Of a DNA stretch of 19,287 nt, positions 10,001 through 19,106 are shown one piece after another (the first letter of the stretch is position 1; each line of letters opens with the position of its first letter). Location: assembly GCA_009602725.1 (NCBI GenBank), contig WELB01000186.1, forward strand, positions 241,892 to 261,178, in the 5' to 3' direction. Under the pieces are notes generated by a model. It was not told the origin of the DNA and made no database searches. It saw nothing but the letters and a program-made list of their open reading frames with translations. A program made the translations under genes and the position numbers. Source of the stretch: Spirogloea muscicola. Its lineage: Eukaryota; Streptophyta; Zygnematophyceae; Spirogloeales; Spirogloeaceae.

Positions 10001-13000
10001 GACTCGCACTTGAGCAGATAAAAGTGGCATGGAATGAGGTGCCTCTTGTCCACTTAGTACACTGTATGTGTTGACACTGCAGTTCTGACACAGCAAGTGT
10101 ACCGGGATGGACAACCTCCAGAAGCTTCAACCCCTGGGAGGCTGAAGCATGGGACAGAAACCTTGGAAAGCACGGCAGGAGGGCTCTCCAATGGTGGTCG
10201 CCTGAGTGCGCCTCCTCCACCGCTTGTGCCAGTCCTTTGGACGGCATCATCTGCAGGTAGTAGAGACAGGGCCAGAGATCCTAAGAACTCCACCACTCGA
10301 GACACACCGGGCAACATAGAAAAGGTGGCCAATACCATGAGAAGCATTGATGGGTATAGGAACAAACTGCAGACAGTCATAACCTCCTGAGGAGCTCGTC
10401 TCTTCTTGCATGGCAGTGCAGAGTATTCTTGTCATATGCAAAGTCTGTCAGCCTTTCAGTATGCAGCATAAAACCAGAAGGGTAGGAGAGTGGAGAGCAT
10501 GTCAGGGTGAGTCGCCATACTGTGCCCTGCAGTGCAGCTTGATAAAAATCCATCAGTCTCTGGTGCCATGCTTGCGGCCCATTGTCTCTATCCCTGCCGT
10601 ACGCCAGAAAGGGCTCCATGACTTCACATATTCTGATGTTTATACTTATGATGTCCTCCTGGACCTGATTAGCAGCAAGGAGCGTAAATTGATTACATGT
10701 CACTTGTACACACGTAGCCACTATACCAGGTACAGTCCAGTGTAGACTTCACCATGCGGAGAATAGAAGACCTGGTTACATCATCGTGTGCACGCTCTGC
10801 TAGTGACTTTCCAATATGGCTGTGTCTGATCTAGCAGGGGAAGAGAGTAGCCTTGAGGTAGCTCATCAGTAGGCTTCTCGCAAATCACCAAAGGCAAATT
10901 GCCTGCATTCACAACAGCATATTGAATGATGGGTTTACAACCCATAGATGCCTACCTTCAGTGGGACGGCTTCAGATGGTGCAGCAATGGGGAAAGCGGG
11001 CAGCAAGCGTTGCAGGAGCATGGGAAGGAAATGCTCCTCTACGTCCGCTCCATGACCCTCCAGCTTATGGCCCGCAGCCACCTCGTCCATCTTGCTGGTG
11101 AAGCTTCGGCGACGAAGCTGGGCAGGCTCTCCTGCCACCAACCTTGCCAGACTGCGGCTACTGGACGGCAAGAGCAGAAACTGCAAGGCCTGTACTGCTA
11201 GCAGCATGCATCGAAGAGCTAGCTCCTCTGGTGCAGACATGCTCGCCGACTCCTGTGCAAGCTCCTGCCACGTGGCGAGGACTGCTGAGACGAGCGTTGC
11301 CGCCATGGCCATGTGACGCTCCTCCTCTGTCACAAACCTCAGGCAGAGTGTCACTCTGGCTTCCGCTTGGTCAGATCTTCACGTCAATGTGTCCAGCAGA
11401 TTTGTGCAGAAATTTTCAGCAAGCAACAAGCACAAAGTAAAAGTGGCCATTCGCAAGAGGCCGTCTGCCCAATGCTAGAGCAGACCATTGTACGCCCCTA
11501 TGTACTGACCTGAACGCAATTCCCCGTCCAAATTGCGTCCAGAAATCGCTTCACCTTCTACATGGGCTGCTGCAATTGAGCAAGGAAGCAGCAATCATCT
11601 GCTGCAGGCCCATAGCAGTGCAGTCTTGTTTGCATGCTTAAAGTAAAGTTCCAATTAAGCAGACTGTCGCAATGTAGAGGAGAGAGCCACACCGTCAGCC
11701 TCTGGCTGGCAGATTGACGGTGCTATCAAAGATGGAGGGCGAAGGCTGTTGTACGCATGCAGCGACGAGGGCTCGCTAGCTTCCTGCCACAATTGCAGAG
11801 CATGACCATCATGAGCAACATGCTGTTGAGAACGACTGTGATGCTAGTCGCACTCTTTCAAGAAGGCGAAACACCATGCCATGCACCCCAGTCACAATGA
11901 CCATACTGAGGTTCCACCACAAGGCCGGGCATGAGAAGCAACCTGCTGGCCAACACCAAAACGGCCGCCCCAATGGTGCTCCCAGGCAGCGATGACAGGC
12001 CTCGTCTGGGCATGATACAGAGCGCGTGTGGCTCCCAAGAAGCGCACCAGGCTCTCCAGAAGCTGTAAGCGGCGGGTCAAAATGTGTTCCTCCTTGAGCA
12101 GCTCCTCATAGCATCCCAAGACCTGACAACATTCACGCAACTACATTAGGTGTTGTATATTTCCTCTGTGAGAGGCTAAAATACAGGCCGCTGAAGTGGC
12201 TGAGTTGACAGCACGATGCAGCTTATGCAAGAATGACTACTACGCACAGACATATTTCTTACATGTATTCACTGTCACCGACAATGTCAAGCTTGCATGC
12301 AAAGACATTGCGCTGCTACTACCAACTCCGATAGTCCAGAGGCTAGAGACAGTCCGAGCCAGCTGGCAGATGTGCCAACCTGGTCACAAAATGGCGGCGG
12401 CAGGAGGGATGGATAGAATCGGACAAGCAGGTCGAGGTAGCTGAGCGCAGAGCTCCTGACCGACGGCTGCAGGTGGGTCAGCGCACTGCGAACGTGGACA
12501 GTCATCATGCCAGCAAATGGCGCCATCGCCGTCTGCCCATCATCCAACAGCCAGCACAGCATTCACGAGGCCTCAGTGGGTCGCGAGCTCACAGCAGGCT
12601 GGCCACGACACACCCCTTCCAAAGTGCGACGCGCTGACTGAGGCCGTGGTAATGCGCAGGATGATCGCAAACAAGGCCTCTGCCCTCCAGACCGCCGCCA
12701 TCGAGAGCAGCCAAGGAGCAGAGGGTGATGCCACAGCTCCTTGGTGTCTACATCAGGTTTGGCACTTTCTGATAAGCTAGTGCCATACACCTCAGCGCTA
12801 CTCCACACACTCACCACCGGCAAGTTTGGGAAGACGGTGGCCTTGAGCAGAAGCGCGAGGGCGTCTCGCACTTTCCTCTCGGGGTCCAGCATGCGCAGCA
12901 TGAGCTTGCTGAGGACCGCGCCCGCGTGCATCGCGAGCTCGCGCGGGTGCTTGCTCAGCAGGTCCTGCAGGCCTGCCAGGGCCCCTGGACGGCCGACAGA

Positions 13001-13508
13001 GCGACGCGTCGAGCCAGACGAGGAACGGCAGGAGTCAGCTGCCTGCTTATCGGTAAACTCGCAGCTTGTGGGCTGCGCTCTGCCTCGAGAGGCCGATTGC
13101 CACTGGCCAAGGGGCCCCGTTCCTGGCAGCGGGGGCAGGCGAAGGGCCGGGGAGGGACCTGCGCGGACGCGGGGGCTGAAGTGCGCGCTCTGCGCCAGCA
13201 GCTCGCGCAGCGTTTGCCGGCGAGCGCTCACCGCCTCGCCGGCCCGGTCCGCCGCCACGCTCTGGCTGGGCAGCACCAGAGCTGCCGCGGCGAGGAGGGC
13301 ACAGGGCAGCGGGTGACTAAACCGGCTGCCATGGCGGCCTGCAAGGGCCCGCCCATGGCTACGCGAGCGAGGGATGGCGGCGACGAGGCGTGAGCCAGCT
13401 TCGGGACGATGGCACGGCCGCGGCCATCAACGCACCTCTGGTCTTCACGGCCGTCCGCGTGGAGTTGGCCGGCGGCGCCAGCTTGCGCCCGACCTTGCGC
13501 TTGACGCG
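7049..13508 (-). CDS. IPI1: IPI1/TEX10 homologue, Rix1-complex 60S assembly factor (first exon not found)
   Basis: Exons, 5' to 3': 13508-13436, 13281-13159, 12984-12815, 12532-12380, 12122-11957, 11353-10956, 10664-10521, 10386-10221, 9863-9787, 9511-9445, 9307-9161, 9058-8933, 8702-8592, 8560-8524, 8409-8226, 7997-7830, 7718-7586, 7412-7279, 7138-7049. They give 888 residues, close to vertebrate TEX10 (about 930). The first visible residues, RVKRKVGRKLAPPANSTRTA, match the basic IPI1 N-terminus; then come LVLPSQ, TLRELLAQSAHFSPRVRA and GLQDLLSKHP. The HEAT-like block with MTVHVRSALTHL and SYLDLLVRFYPSLL is diagnostic. Later exons carry LLLHLG, SLQSSLVPFF, LLRALAHC and LHLSFILTLLLD. By family knowledge IPI1/TEX10 works with Rix1 and Rea1/Midasin in the nucleus to remove ITS2 and mature pre-60S particles. 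The start codon is not visible. The exon 10/11 (9445/9307), 14 (8560-8524) and 17/18 (7586/7412) borders are the least certain. Confidence 0.86.
8115..8151. repeat. Short direct repeat in an IPI1 intron
   Basis: The 14-mer ATGACTCCTGCAAC occurs at 8115-8128 and again at 8138-8151, a 23-base period. It lies in the intron between 7998 and 8225. It looks like a small tandem duplication with no evident function. Confidence 0.7.
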
Positions 13509-13597
13509 CTGCAAGCGAGCGGCGGGCCGCGAGCAGGCAGGCGCGGCGCGTCAGGGGCGGGGGGGGAGCCCGCGCGCCGCGGCCATGGCGGCCGTCG

Positions 13598-13598
13598 N
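13598..13598. other. Ambiguous base (N) in a GC-extreme tract
   Basis: The only N of the window lies between runs of G (13558-13566 and 13612-13625) in very GC-rich DNA. This marks a place where the sequence is not trustworthy, exactly where the first exon of the IPI1 gene is expected. No GT donor exists on the minus strand between the ATG at 13585-13583 and the acceptor of the first visible exon, so as written no exon 1 can be built here. Confidence 0.9.
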
Positions 13599-13650
13599 CG
13601 TCCGCGGCGGCGGGGGGCCCGGGGGCCGCCGCGCGCGCCCGCGCCGGGAA

Positions 13651-13674
13651 CCCCAAACCCCAAACCCCAAACCC
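13651..13674 (+). repeat. CCCCAAA tandem heptamers, telomere-variant-like
   Basis: Three exact copies of CCCCAAA at 13651-13657, 13658-13664 and 13665-13671 are followed by CCC. The unit differs by one base from the plant-type telomeric CCCTAAA. It marks a sharp change from the GC-rich 5' region of the IPI1 gene to retroelement debris. Confidence 0.8.
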
Positions 13675-13740
13675 TGCACTCCGTCTCCCAGGCTCACTCA
13701 GCCGGCCGCGCCCTGCTTGGGCAAGTCACTCCCACATGCG

Positions 13741-13835
13741 AGAGAAGGGCTCGCCCATTGAGGATAGGGGCTGGAAAAGCCAGCCCCAAAAAGAATGAAC
13801 AGAGTACGAGAAGGGGGGGGGCCAGAGGAAGCGCT
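13741..13835 (-). repeat. Retroelement 3'-end repeat, copy A
   Basis: The core on the plus strand contains CTCGCCCATTGAGGATA followed by the hairpin GGGGCTGG-AAAAG-CCAGCCCC (13767-13787), then AAAAGAATGAACAGAGTAC and GGCCAGAGGAAGCGCT. The same order recurs in copies B to E. By comparison with copy C, where coding sequence precedes it on the minus strand, this is the 3' UTR end of a minus-strand element. Confidence 0.85.
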
Positions 13836-13967
13836 GGCTACTCTGATCTGCATCTACTGACTAGAGGTCACTGAGAGTCCCCTTGCACCCTTTCTCCCTC
13901 TGCACCATCTTGCACTTTGTAGTGTAGTCCTTTTTCAGCACCTCTTTCTTTGGCTTTGAACATTGTC

Positions 13968-14097
13968 CATTCTTTTTGGGTTGGCTTTGCCAGCCCCTCT
14001 TCTCAATGGGCGAGCACCTTCTTCCTTGCTGCGAAGAAAGAGCTCGCCCATTGAGGATAGGGGCTGGAACAGCCAGCCCAAAAAAGAATGAGCAGAG
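13968..14097. repeat. Large inverted repeat formed by copies B (+) and C (-)
   Basis: Copy B, 13968-14022, reads CATTCTTTTTGGGTTGGC, CAGCCCCT and CTCAATGGGCGAGC on the plus strand. Copy C, 14041-14097, carries the same blocks on the minus strand. The two arms of about 55 bp are separated by only 18 bases, which themselves contain an imperfect palindrome (CTTCTT...GAAGAAAG). This would extrude as a long hairpin and is prone to assembly or replication errors. Confidence 0.85.
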
Positions 14098-14126
14098 TAC
14101 AAGAAGCCCAAGAAGAAGGGGGCCAG

Positions 14127-14152
14127 GCGAAGCACTAAGGCGAAGCACTAAG
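14127..14152. repeat. Tandem 13-mer duplication
   Basis: GCGAAGCACTAAG occurs twice in direct tandem (14127-14139 and 14140-14152) within the 3' UTR of copy C. Copy D has a single related block, so this is a local duplication within the element. Confidence 0.85.
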
Positions 14153-14192
14153 AAAGAAGCACACAAGAAGAAACAAAGCAGCTACTAACTAC

Positions 14193-14645
14193 TCAGTAAC
14201 CCCTGCTAAGCAGTCGCAGGTCAGAGAGGCTATGTTCCTGGAAGGACGTCCCCTGGCCAGAGCCAGAGGCAGCAGCGAGGGCTCGGCCGGCACGCAGGTG
14301 CAGCGCACGGGCCATTGACCTCTGCAGCGAGACTGCCAGGCGCATGCGATACACCTGGGCGAGCGACCCGGCTGCAGGAAAGTCCACCGGCTCCCCATGG
14401 AAGCGGCGAGCGACGGCGTGACGGGCAAGCTGGTGGAGCAGTTCGAGCCACCGAGCACCCAACGCCCCGTGTGTGTCGATAGCCAGCGGGAAGAACTCGT
14501 CGGCCGGCGGATGGTCAGCGTACTTCAGTTCTTTTGCCCGAGCGGCGCAGGCGACCGCGTACCCAGCCTTGGTGGCACACTGGGCTGGGTGGGAGCGGTC
14601 GAATGCTGAGAGTCCCCTTGCTGCCGTCTTAGCACTTGGTACCAT
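14193..14645 (-). pseudogene. C-terminal fragment of a non-LTR-type retrotransposon polyprotein
   Basis: The open frame of 150 residues ends in SLSDLRLLSRGY and a stop. It contains KAGYAVACAARAKELKYAD, FFPLAIDTHGALGARW and LAVSLQRSMARALHLRAG. I recognise this as the region that follows the reverse transcriptase domain in many algal and oomycete LINE-like elements: a Lys/Tyr patch, then a P-L-x-x-(D/E)-T-x-G-A segment, then a helix of the type LQR...A. No catalytic RT motif (YxDD) or endonuclease is present. The frame runs on the minus strand into the 3' UTR repeat (copy C), so this is a 5'-truncated insertion. The exact clade cannot be assigned by eye. Confidence 0.72.
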
Positions 14646-14706
14646 TCGCTGTAGTCTCTTGCACAGCTATGTGGCTTTCCCAGCCACTACCTTGAATCGG
14701 AAGGGC

Positions 14707-14892
14707 TTCCCTTCAGGACCCTAGCCTCTCTGATTTGCGGCTGCTTAGCAGGGGTTACTGAGTGAATTGTAGCTGCTTTCTTTCTTTGTGTGCTTTGTTT
14801 TCTTAGCGCTTCCTCTGGCCCCCTTCTCGTACTTTGTTCATTCTTTCTTGGGCTGGCTTTTCCAGCCCCTCTCCTCAATGGGCGAGCCCTTC
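14707..14892 (+). pseudogene. 5'-truncated retroelement 3' end, copy D
   Basis: On the plus strand 14723-14758 encodes SLSDLRLLSRGY, followed by TGA at 14759-14761, the same C-terminus as the minus-strand fragment. The codons differ at third positions (GAT for GAC, TTG for CTG, CGG for CGA). After the stop come GCTGCTTTCTTTCTTTGTGTG, GGCCCCCTTCTCGTAC and the hairpin core TTGGGCTGGCTTTTCCAGCCC (14849-14869). Little of the coding body remains. Confidence 0.78.
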
Positions 14893-14956
14893 CCTTCTAC
14901 TTCGTCCCCCCCTTCTTCGTCCTTGCACACAGCCCTCTCACAGCCCTCGCCCTCTT

Positions 14957-14996
14957 GGTTTTTCCAGCCCCTATCCTCAATGCGCGAGCCCTTCTC
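14957..14996 (+). repeat. Retroelement 3'-end repeat, partial copy E
   Basis: GGTTTTTCCAGCCCCTATCC, then CTCAATGCGCGAGCCCTT, matches the right half of the hairpin core and the CTCAATGGGCGAGCCC block of copies A to D. The left half of the hairpin (GGGCTGG) is missing. Confidence 0.7.
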
Positions 14997-15579
14997 TCAC
15001 AGCTCTCGCCCCCTTCGGATGGCCTCCCCATCTCTTAATACACAAGCACTTCTTCGGAAGTGCCTTCTCTCGCGCACACCAACCCGCCCCCCTTTTCAAA
15101 CCCCACCACTCGAAACGCTTCGCTTGCCGTCCTCACCCTCACTTTCGCTCCGGACTTAAAGACTTGTTCCAACACCCGTGACACCGCCCAACTTGCTGGG
15201 CTGTGGCCACCGCTCGGAGGGGCCACCGGTCTGCCGTCAAGGCCAGGCTGTGGCCACTGCACGCCGAGCTGGCTCCTGATCACAGCAGCTTTCAGCGCAT
15301 GCAGGACTGCAAAGCGATTTAAGTGCAGTCCACACAATGCTCGCGTCCCAGTGTGAGATGCTGCCACAACCGTCCCACGCAATCTGCAGCATCGGCAAAC
15401 CTGCAGCATGGGCTTGTACTCACTGCCACTGCGTCTTGCTCAGTGTCCTGCTATGGTGCTATCAGCTTTCTCATTCTACGTGCTTATTGCGCACATCTAT
15501 CTAGGGACCTTTTGCTGGCACAGTCTGAGATTGGCAAGACTGGAGAGAAAAGGCCATGGAGTTGGTCAGTAGCGCCCAC

Positions 15580-18500
15580 TTAGGTGAACTTGACAGGGAA
15601 GTCGATGAATGTGGGCTTCTTGCGGAGCTTGGTAGCCTGCTCAAAGCCGTACGCGGCCTCAATTAGCGTGGGCTCTGTGCACGCGCCGGCCATAAAGGTG
15701 AGGCCGAATGGCTGGCCTGACGGAGTGTACCCGGCAGGGATGCTGATGGCAGGATACCTGGACCAGGTAATGCACCAAATCAGGCTCGGGCATGTAGTCA
15801 TGAATCATAGAATTGCTGCTTTATATCGAGGAAGTTACCACTACTGCAAGCAGCCTTGCTCACCCCTTGAGAGCTGCGACATTAGAGATAGGGCTGCTGG
15901 TGGGCGCCACAAATGCGTCGAGATTGTACTGCTGGAAGACGTAGTCCAAACCATTGCTGATGACGAAATCGTCAGCCCGAAGTGAGGCATTGTACTTGGG
16001 GTCGCTGAAGGACGTGTTTTGAGCAGCCAAAAACCAATCCTGCAACCCAAACATTTGAGGGGACAAAAGAGCTACATTGTCAAGCATCTGCTTCACCTGC
16101 TTGCGCCTATGCTGGCCACAAATCATGGGATGCTTGCCTTGATAAAATTGGAGCACCTACAGGACTCCACCTGCGCCTCTTATTGTAAGCAAGCAAGGGT
16201 TTTGCGAACTCTTGGGCAAGGTCGTCTTAGATGGTTACCTGATTCTCAACAACAAGCTCCTGGGCAGCATGTGCAATGTTGAACTTGATGAGGTCGCTGA
16301 ACTCCTTGATGGGAGATGATTTGAGCCCCGCGAGATAGGCGTTGATGTCGTGCTTCAGCTCGTACACCAGAATGGTCTGTTCCCCAATATCCTGGAAGCC
16401 CGTCACATTCGCAAGGTATGGAAGGTAGCCAATCTCTACAATGGTGGCCCCCATCTTCCTGCAATGTGTGGTGTAGCTCCGGCGGTGAGCACCTTCTTCC
16501 GAGCAGGGCTAGATTGAGCACAAACACAGCATGTGATACGTTTGTCCATGTACAAGTTGGAAGGCCGCTGTAGTTGCACTTGCTCAAGGTATACATGCAG
16601 TGGATAGATGGCCAGGCACCAACATGGGCCCCCCATAGTTACCTTCTGTGCAGTAGCCACGAGATAACAAGAAAAGGGGGCTTATCTGCTGCAGAGATGC
16701 ACTCACTGCATGGTTGCTAGGTGAGCAAGGTTGGCGTTGGCGATATATGCTGGGTCCGGCCCACTGTAGTTGGCCGTGAAAATGGATATCTTCTGCCCGG
16801 CAGGGTTGACAAATGACGAGCCCCCAAGGTACATGTTGGACGCGTTGAAGAAGTAGTTCTTGAGCACTCCGAGGCGCTTGCCCTTCAGACCGTCTGCTTT
16901 CAGGAACTGCAGCATGTAGTCCAGTTTCGGTGGATAAGCCTTGCTGTGCTGGACAAGCCTCTGCAGACTTGCTCGTTTGTGTAGGGTGCGACCTTGCCTG
17001 CTTGACATGCTGGCAGTCACTCGGAGCAAGGTCTTCATTTATGGAGCACATTTCAAAACAGGGATTGCTTTGCAGAGGCAGACCCACTCCTGCACGCTAT
17101 GCATGAGTGGCCAACCTGGGTGTAGCCTCCCTTGGGGGTCAGCCCCACGCAGCGCGTTGTCTGAGGATCCAGAGGATCAAAGCCTCCCGCAATTACATCC
17201 AGGACCATTACTGAGTCAGTGAGGGTTCTGCAGATGGGTCTGCAGCAGAAAGACATGAACAAGGCCCCTCAATGTTAGTAAGCCTGGAAGATAATGAGTA
17301 CCAGGCGATGACTACAAGTCCTGATCCTTGGAGATGAGACCTTGAACGTCATTTACTCACGGTAGTACTTCAAATCTGTGACAGACTTAGTAGCTGCTTA
17401 ACAAGAACTAGCAGTATGCAAGCAATCAGCAGGAGGAGAGTGTATACCCAACGGTGTCTTGTGTGTGAGAGATGGGAATGACCCCTGCTCGGGAGGTGAG
17501 GCCAACAGTGGGCTTAATTCCAGCTGCAGACTGGAATCCAGAGGGGCAGATGATGCTGCCATCAGTCTCACTGCCCAAGGTTACGGCAGCGAGGGACGCC
17601 GACACTGATGAGCCGGAGCCGGAGCTGGACCCGCAGGTGTCAAAGAAATAGCCATAAGGGTTCTGGAGGCAACCAAGCAGCAGCATGAGTCGTTTAGCGG
17701 GGGAGCACACCAATAAGTTCCTTTGCTGGTCATAGCCTGCAACGTCCAGATGCTCAGGCGGTTTGCAGGAGAGCTTCACTGCAGCTTTGACACAATCACC
17801 TCCTCTGATCATACATAAGCACTCAAAGGTTGCAGCTTTAAGGTTGTGTCAGAAACGGCAAACCTACTCACCCTCGTGAAGCCACCTCGGCCAGACCACC
17901 CATTGGTGGAGTCTGTTCCACGGAAGTTGGCCCATTCGCTGAGGTTGGCTTTTCCCAAGATGATGGCTCCAGCCTTCCGAAGCAGCTTGACCTGGCAAAT
18001 AGAATGATGGTCATACACACACTCAGTTAGTAATGTTGAAAATATTTGCCTCGTACAGGTGAGCAGACAGCTTGTAGAGGTTGTGTGGACTTGTGACCAT
18101 GTTGGCAGTATTACTGCTGCAAAATAGGAAGCTATAGTGACTGTCTTACAAGAGTGGAGTCTTGCTTTGACACAGCTCCAAGCAGCGCATAGGAGCCGGC
18201 AGTGTTGTTCATCTTGTCAGCGGTTGCAATGTTGTCCTTGATGATGATAGGGATGCCGTGCATGCCACCTGCACATGTCACCGTGGAAACTGTCAGCTGG
18301 CCGCATGTGACAAAGCGGCAGCGTGCGCCAGTCTCCAGCCGGCCAGGGTGTCTGTACGAGCTTGAAGGAGGTGAAGCAGAGCTCGTGCTGGCCAGAAGGC
18401 CTGCTTTTGTCCCTTGGCCCGATCTGACAGTGGAGCTCAGCTGGCCGTGCTACATCCTCAAGCAGCACTATCAGGCATCACAGGCTTACCTATATAGCCG

Positions 18501-18778
18501 CCGGCCTTGGCGCGGGCCTTGTCAGCAGCGATGGCCAGCTTCTGGGCATCAGGGTTGACCTCCAGGATGGCGTGCAGGTATGGGTTGAGCTGGTGGATGC
18601 GAACGAGGTACAGGTTGACCAGATGGTACGTAGTCAGCGTCTTGCTCTTGTATGCCGCCTGGATACTTGCGATGGTGGCTTCCTCGATTTCGAAGAAAGG
18701 CGCGGCGCTCGCCGCCAAGAGGCTGCTGGCCAGAAAGAGCAGCGCGAGGCCAACGCTCGCCATCATGGGCGTCCTCAT
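15580..18778 (-). CDS. Secreted amidase-signature hydrolase (peptide-amidase-like)
   Basis: Nine exons in phase: 18778-18490, 18268-18150, 17991-17872, 17662-17448, 17239-17116, 16906-16707, 16458-16239, 16039-15864, 15757-15580, giving 546 residues. Start: the first ATG of the frame gives MRTPMMAS then a hydrophobic core ending AASAAP, a clear signal peptide of about 24 residues. Amidase-signature landmarks follow: [11 protein letters not shown] with catalytic Lys107, [30 protein letters not shown] with the cis-Ser at about 190, and [12 protein letters not shown] with nucleophile Ser212, so the Ser-cisSer-Lys triad is complete. Then [31 protein letters not shown] and [10 protein letters not shown]. 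The G-x-E-T-D-G-S-I form is typical of bacterial/plant peptide-amidase-like enzymes rather than GatA or FAAH. By family it hydrolyses amide bonds, possibly peptide C-terminal amides or aryl/alkyl amides; the substrate here is unknown. It probably acts in the secretory route, vacuole or outside the cell. Confidence 0.94.
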
Positions 18779-18838
18779 CTGCGGCACCGCGGCACAGCGG
18801 AGGCGACGCTGCGATGTCAGAACGCCTTAAAAAGTGCT

Positions 18839-18853
18839 GATGGTGGCACCATC
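18839..18853. promoter_or_regulatory. Short dyad upstream of the amidase gene
   Basis: GATGGTG and CACCATC are perfect 7-base complements around a single G, 61 to 75 bases before the amidase ATG. The related words GCACCATC (18871-18878) and GCACCATGC (18913-18921) occur nearby. It could be a binding site for a dimeric factor; this is inference from symmetry and position only. Confidence 0.3.
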
Positions 18854-19074
18854 AATAAATCCAGCTACTTGCACCATCATGCATTTTGCCTGCACTAGTG
18901 CACTAAAAACCTGCACCATGCAGAATGCTCAGCTCCAGGTGGATGATGCTCAGTAGGTGTCTCAAGCGCAGCTCAAGCGGGAAAATTCAGAGTGTGTTAC
19001 TCGAGCAACGAGCTCGTCAGGCACAGCAAGCAGAGCCCGCAAAAAGTTTCTGCAGCCACAGGACTGCGTCTGTG

Positions 19075-19106
19075 CAGCACCGGCAGCAGAGCAGCTGCCG
19101 GTGCTG
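19075..19106. repeat. Perfect 13-bp inverted repeat, 6-base loop
   Basis: CAGCACCGGCAGC (19075-19087) pairs perfectly with GCTGCCGGTGCTG (19094-19106) across the loop AGAGCA. The stem is GC-rich and would be very stable as RNA or DNA. It lies about 300 bases upstream of the amidase start, outside any gene I can support. Confidence 0.85.

Larger units (their letters stand above)
14041..14892. repeat. Inverted pair of retroelement 3' ends (arms of about 190 bp)
   Basis: The arm 14041-14230 and the arm 14707-14892 are inverted copies: both carry SLSDLRLLSRGY plus stop (minus strand 14231-14193, plus strand 14723-14761), a T-rich 3' UTR and the GGGCTGGC hairpin core. The space between them (about 14231-14706) holds the body of the minus-strand fragment. 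Two 5'-truncated elements inserted head to head, or one inverted duplication, would produce this. Confidence 0.8.
13509..15579. other. Intergenic region filled with retroelement debris
   Basis: Between the IPI1 5' end and the amidase 3' end I see no intact gene. The stretch holds GC-rich sequence with an N (13509-13650), CCCCAAA heptamers, five copies (A to E) of a hairpin-bearing repeat in both orientations (13741-14996) and a reverse-transcriptase-element C-terminal fragment (14193-14645, minus). From about 15010 to 15579 I recognise nothing; the open frames there have no family motifs. Confidence 0.7.

Noticed and set aside
13861-14166. Hydrophobic open frame repeated in related form at 14788-15159
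   Set aside because: The similarity comes from the retroelement 3' UTR repeats read in different frames and strands. The peptides are not kept in one frame, so this is not a gene family.
15035-15409. Minus-strand open frame of 124 codons in the intergenic region
   Set aside because: It shows no family motif and no splice continuity with the amidase gene. It may be old repeat sequence, but I cannot support that.
16106-16165. Extra amidase exon beginning [10 protein letters not shown]
   Set aside because: It has an acceptor (CTGTAG) and a donor in phase, but the family pattern needs no residues between [11 protein letters not shown] and [10 protein letters not shown], and the direct join keeps phase.
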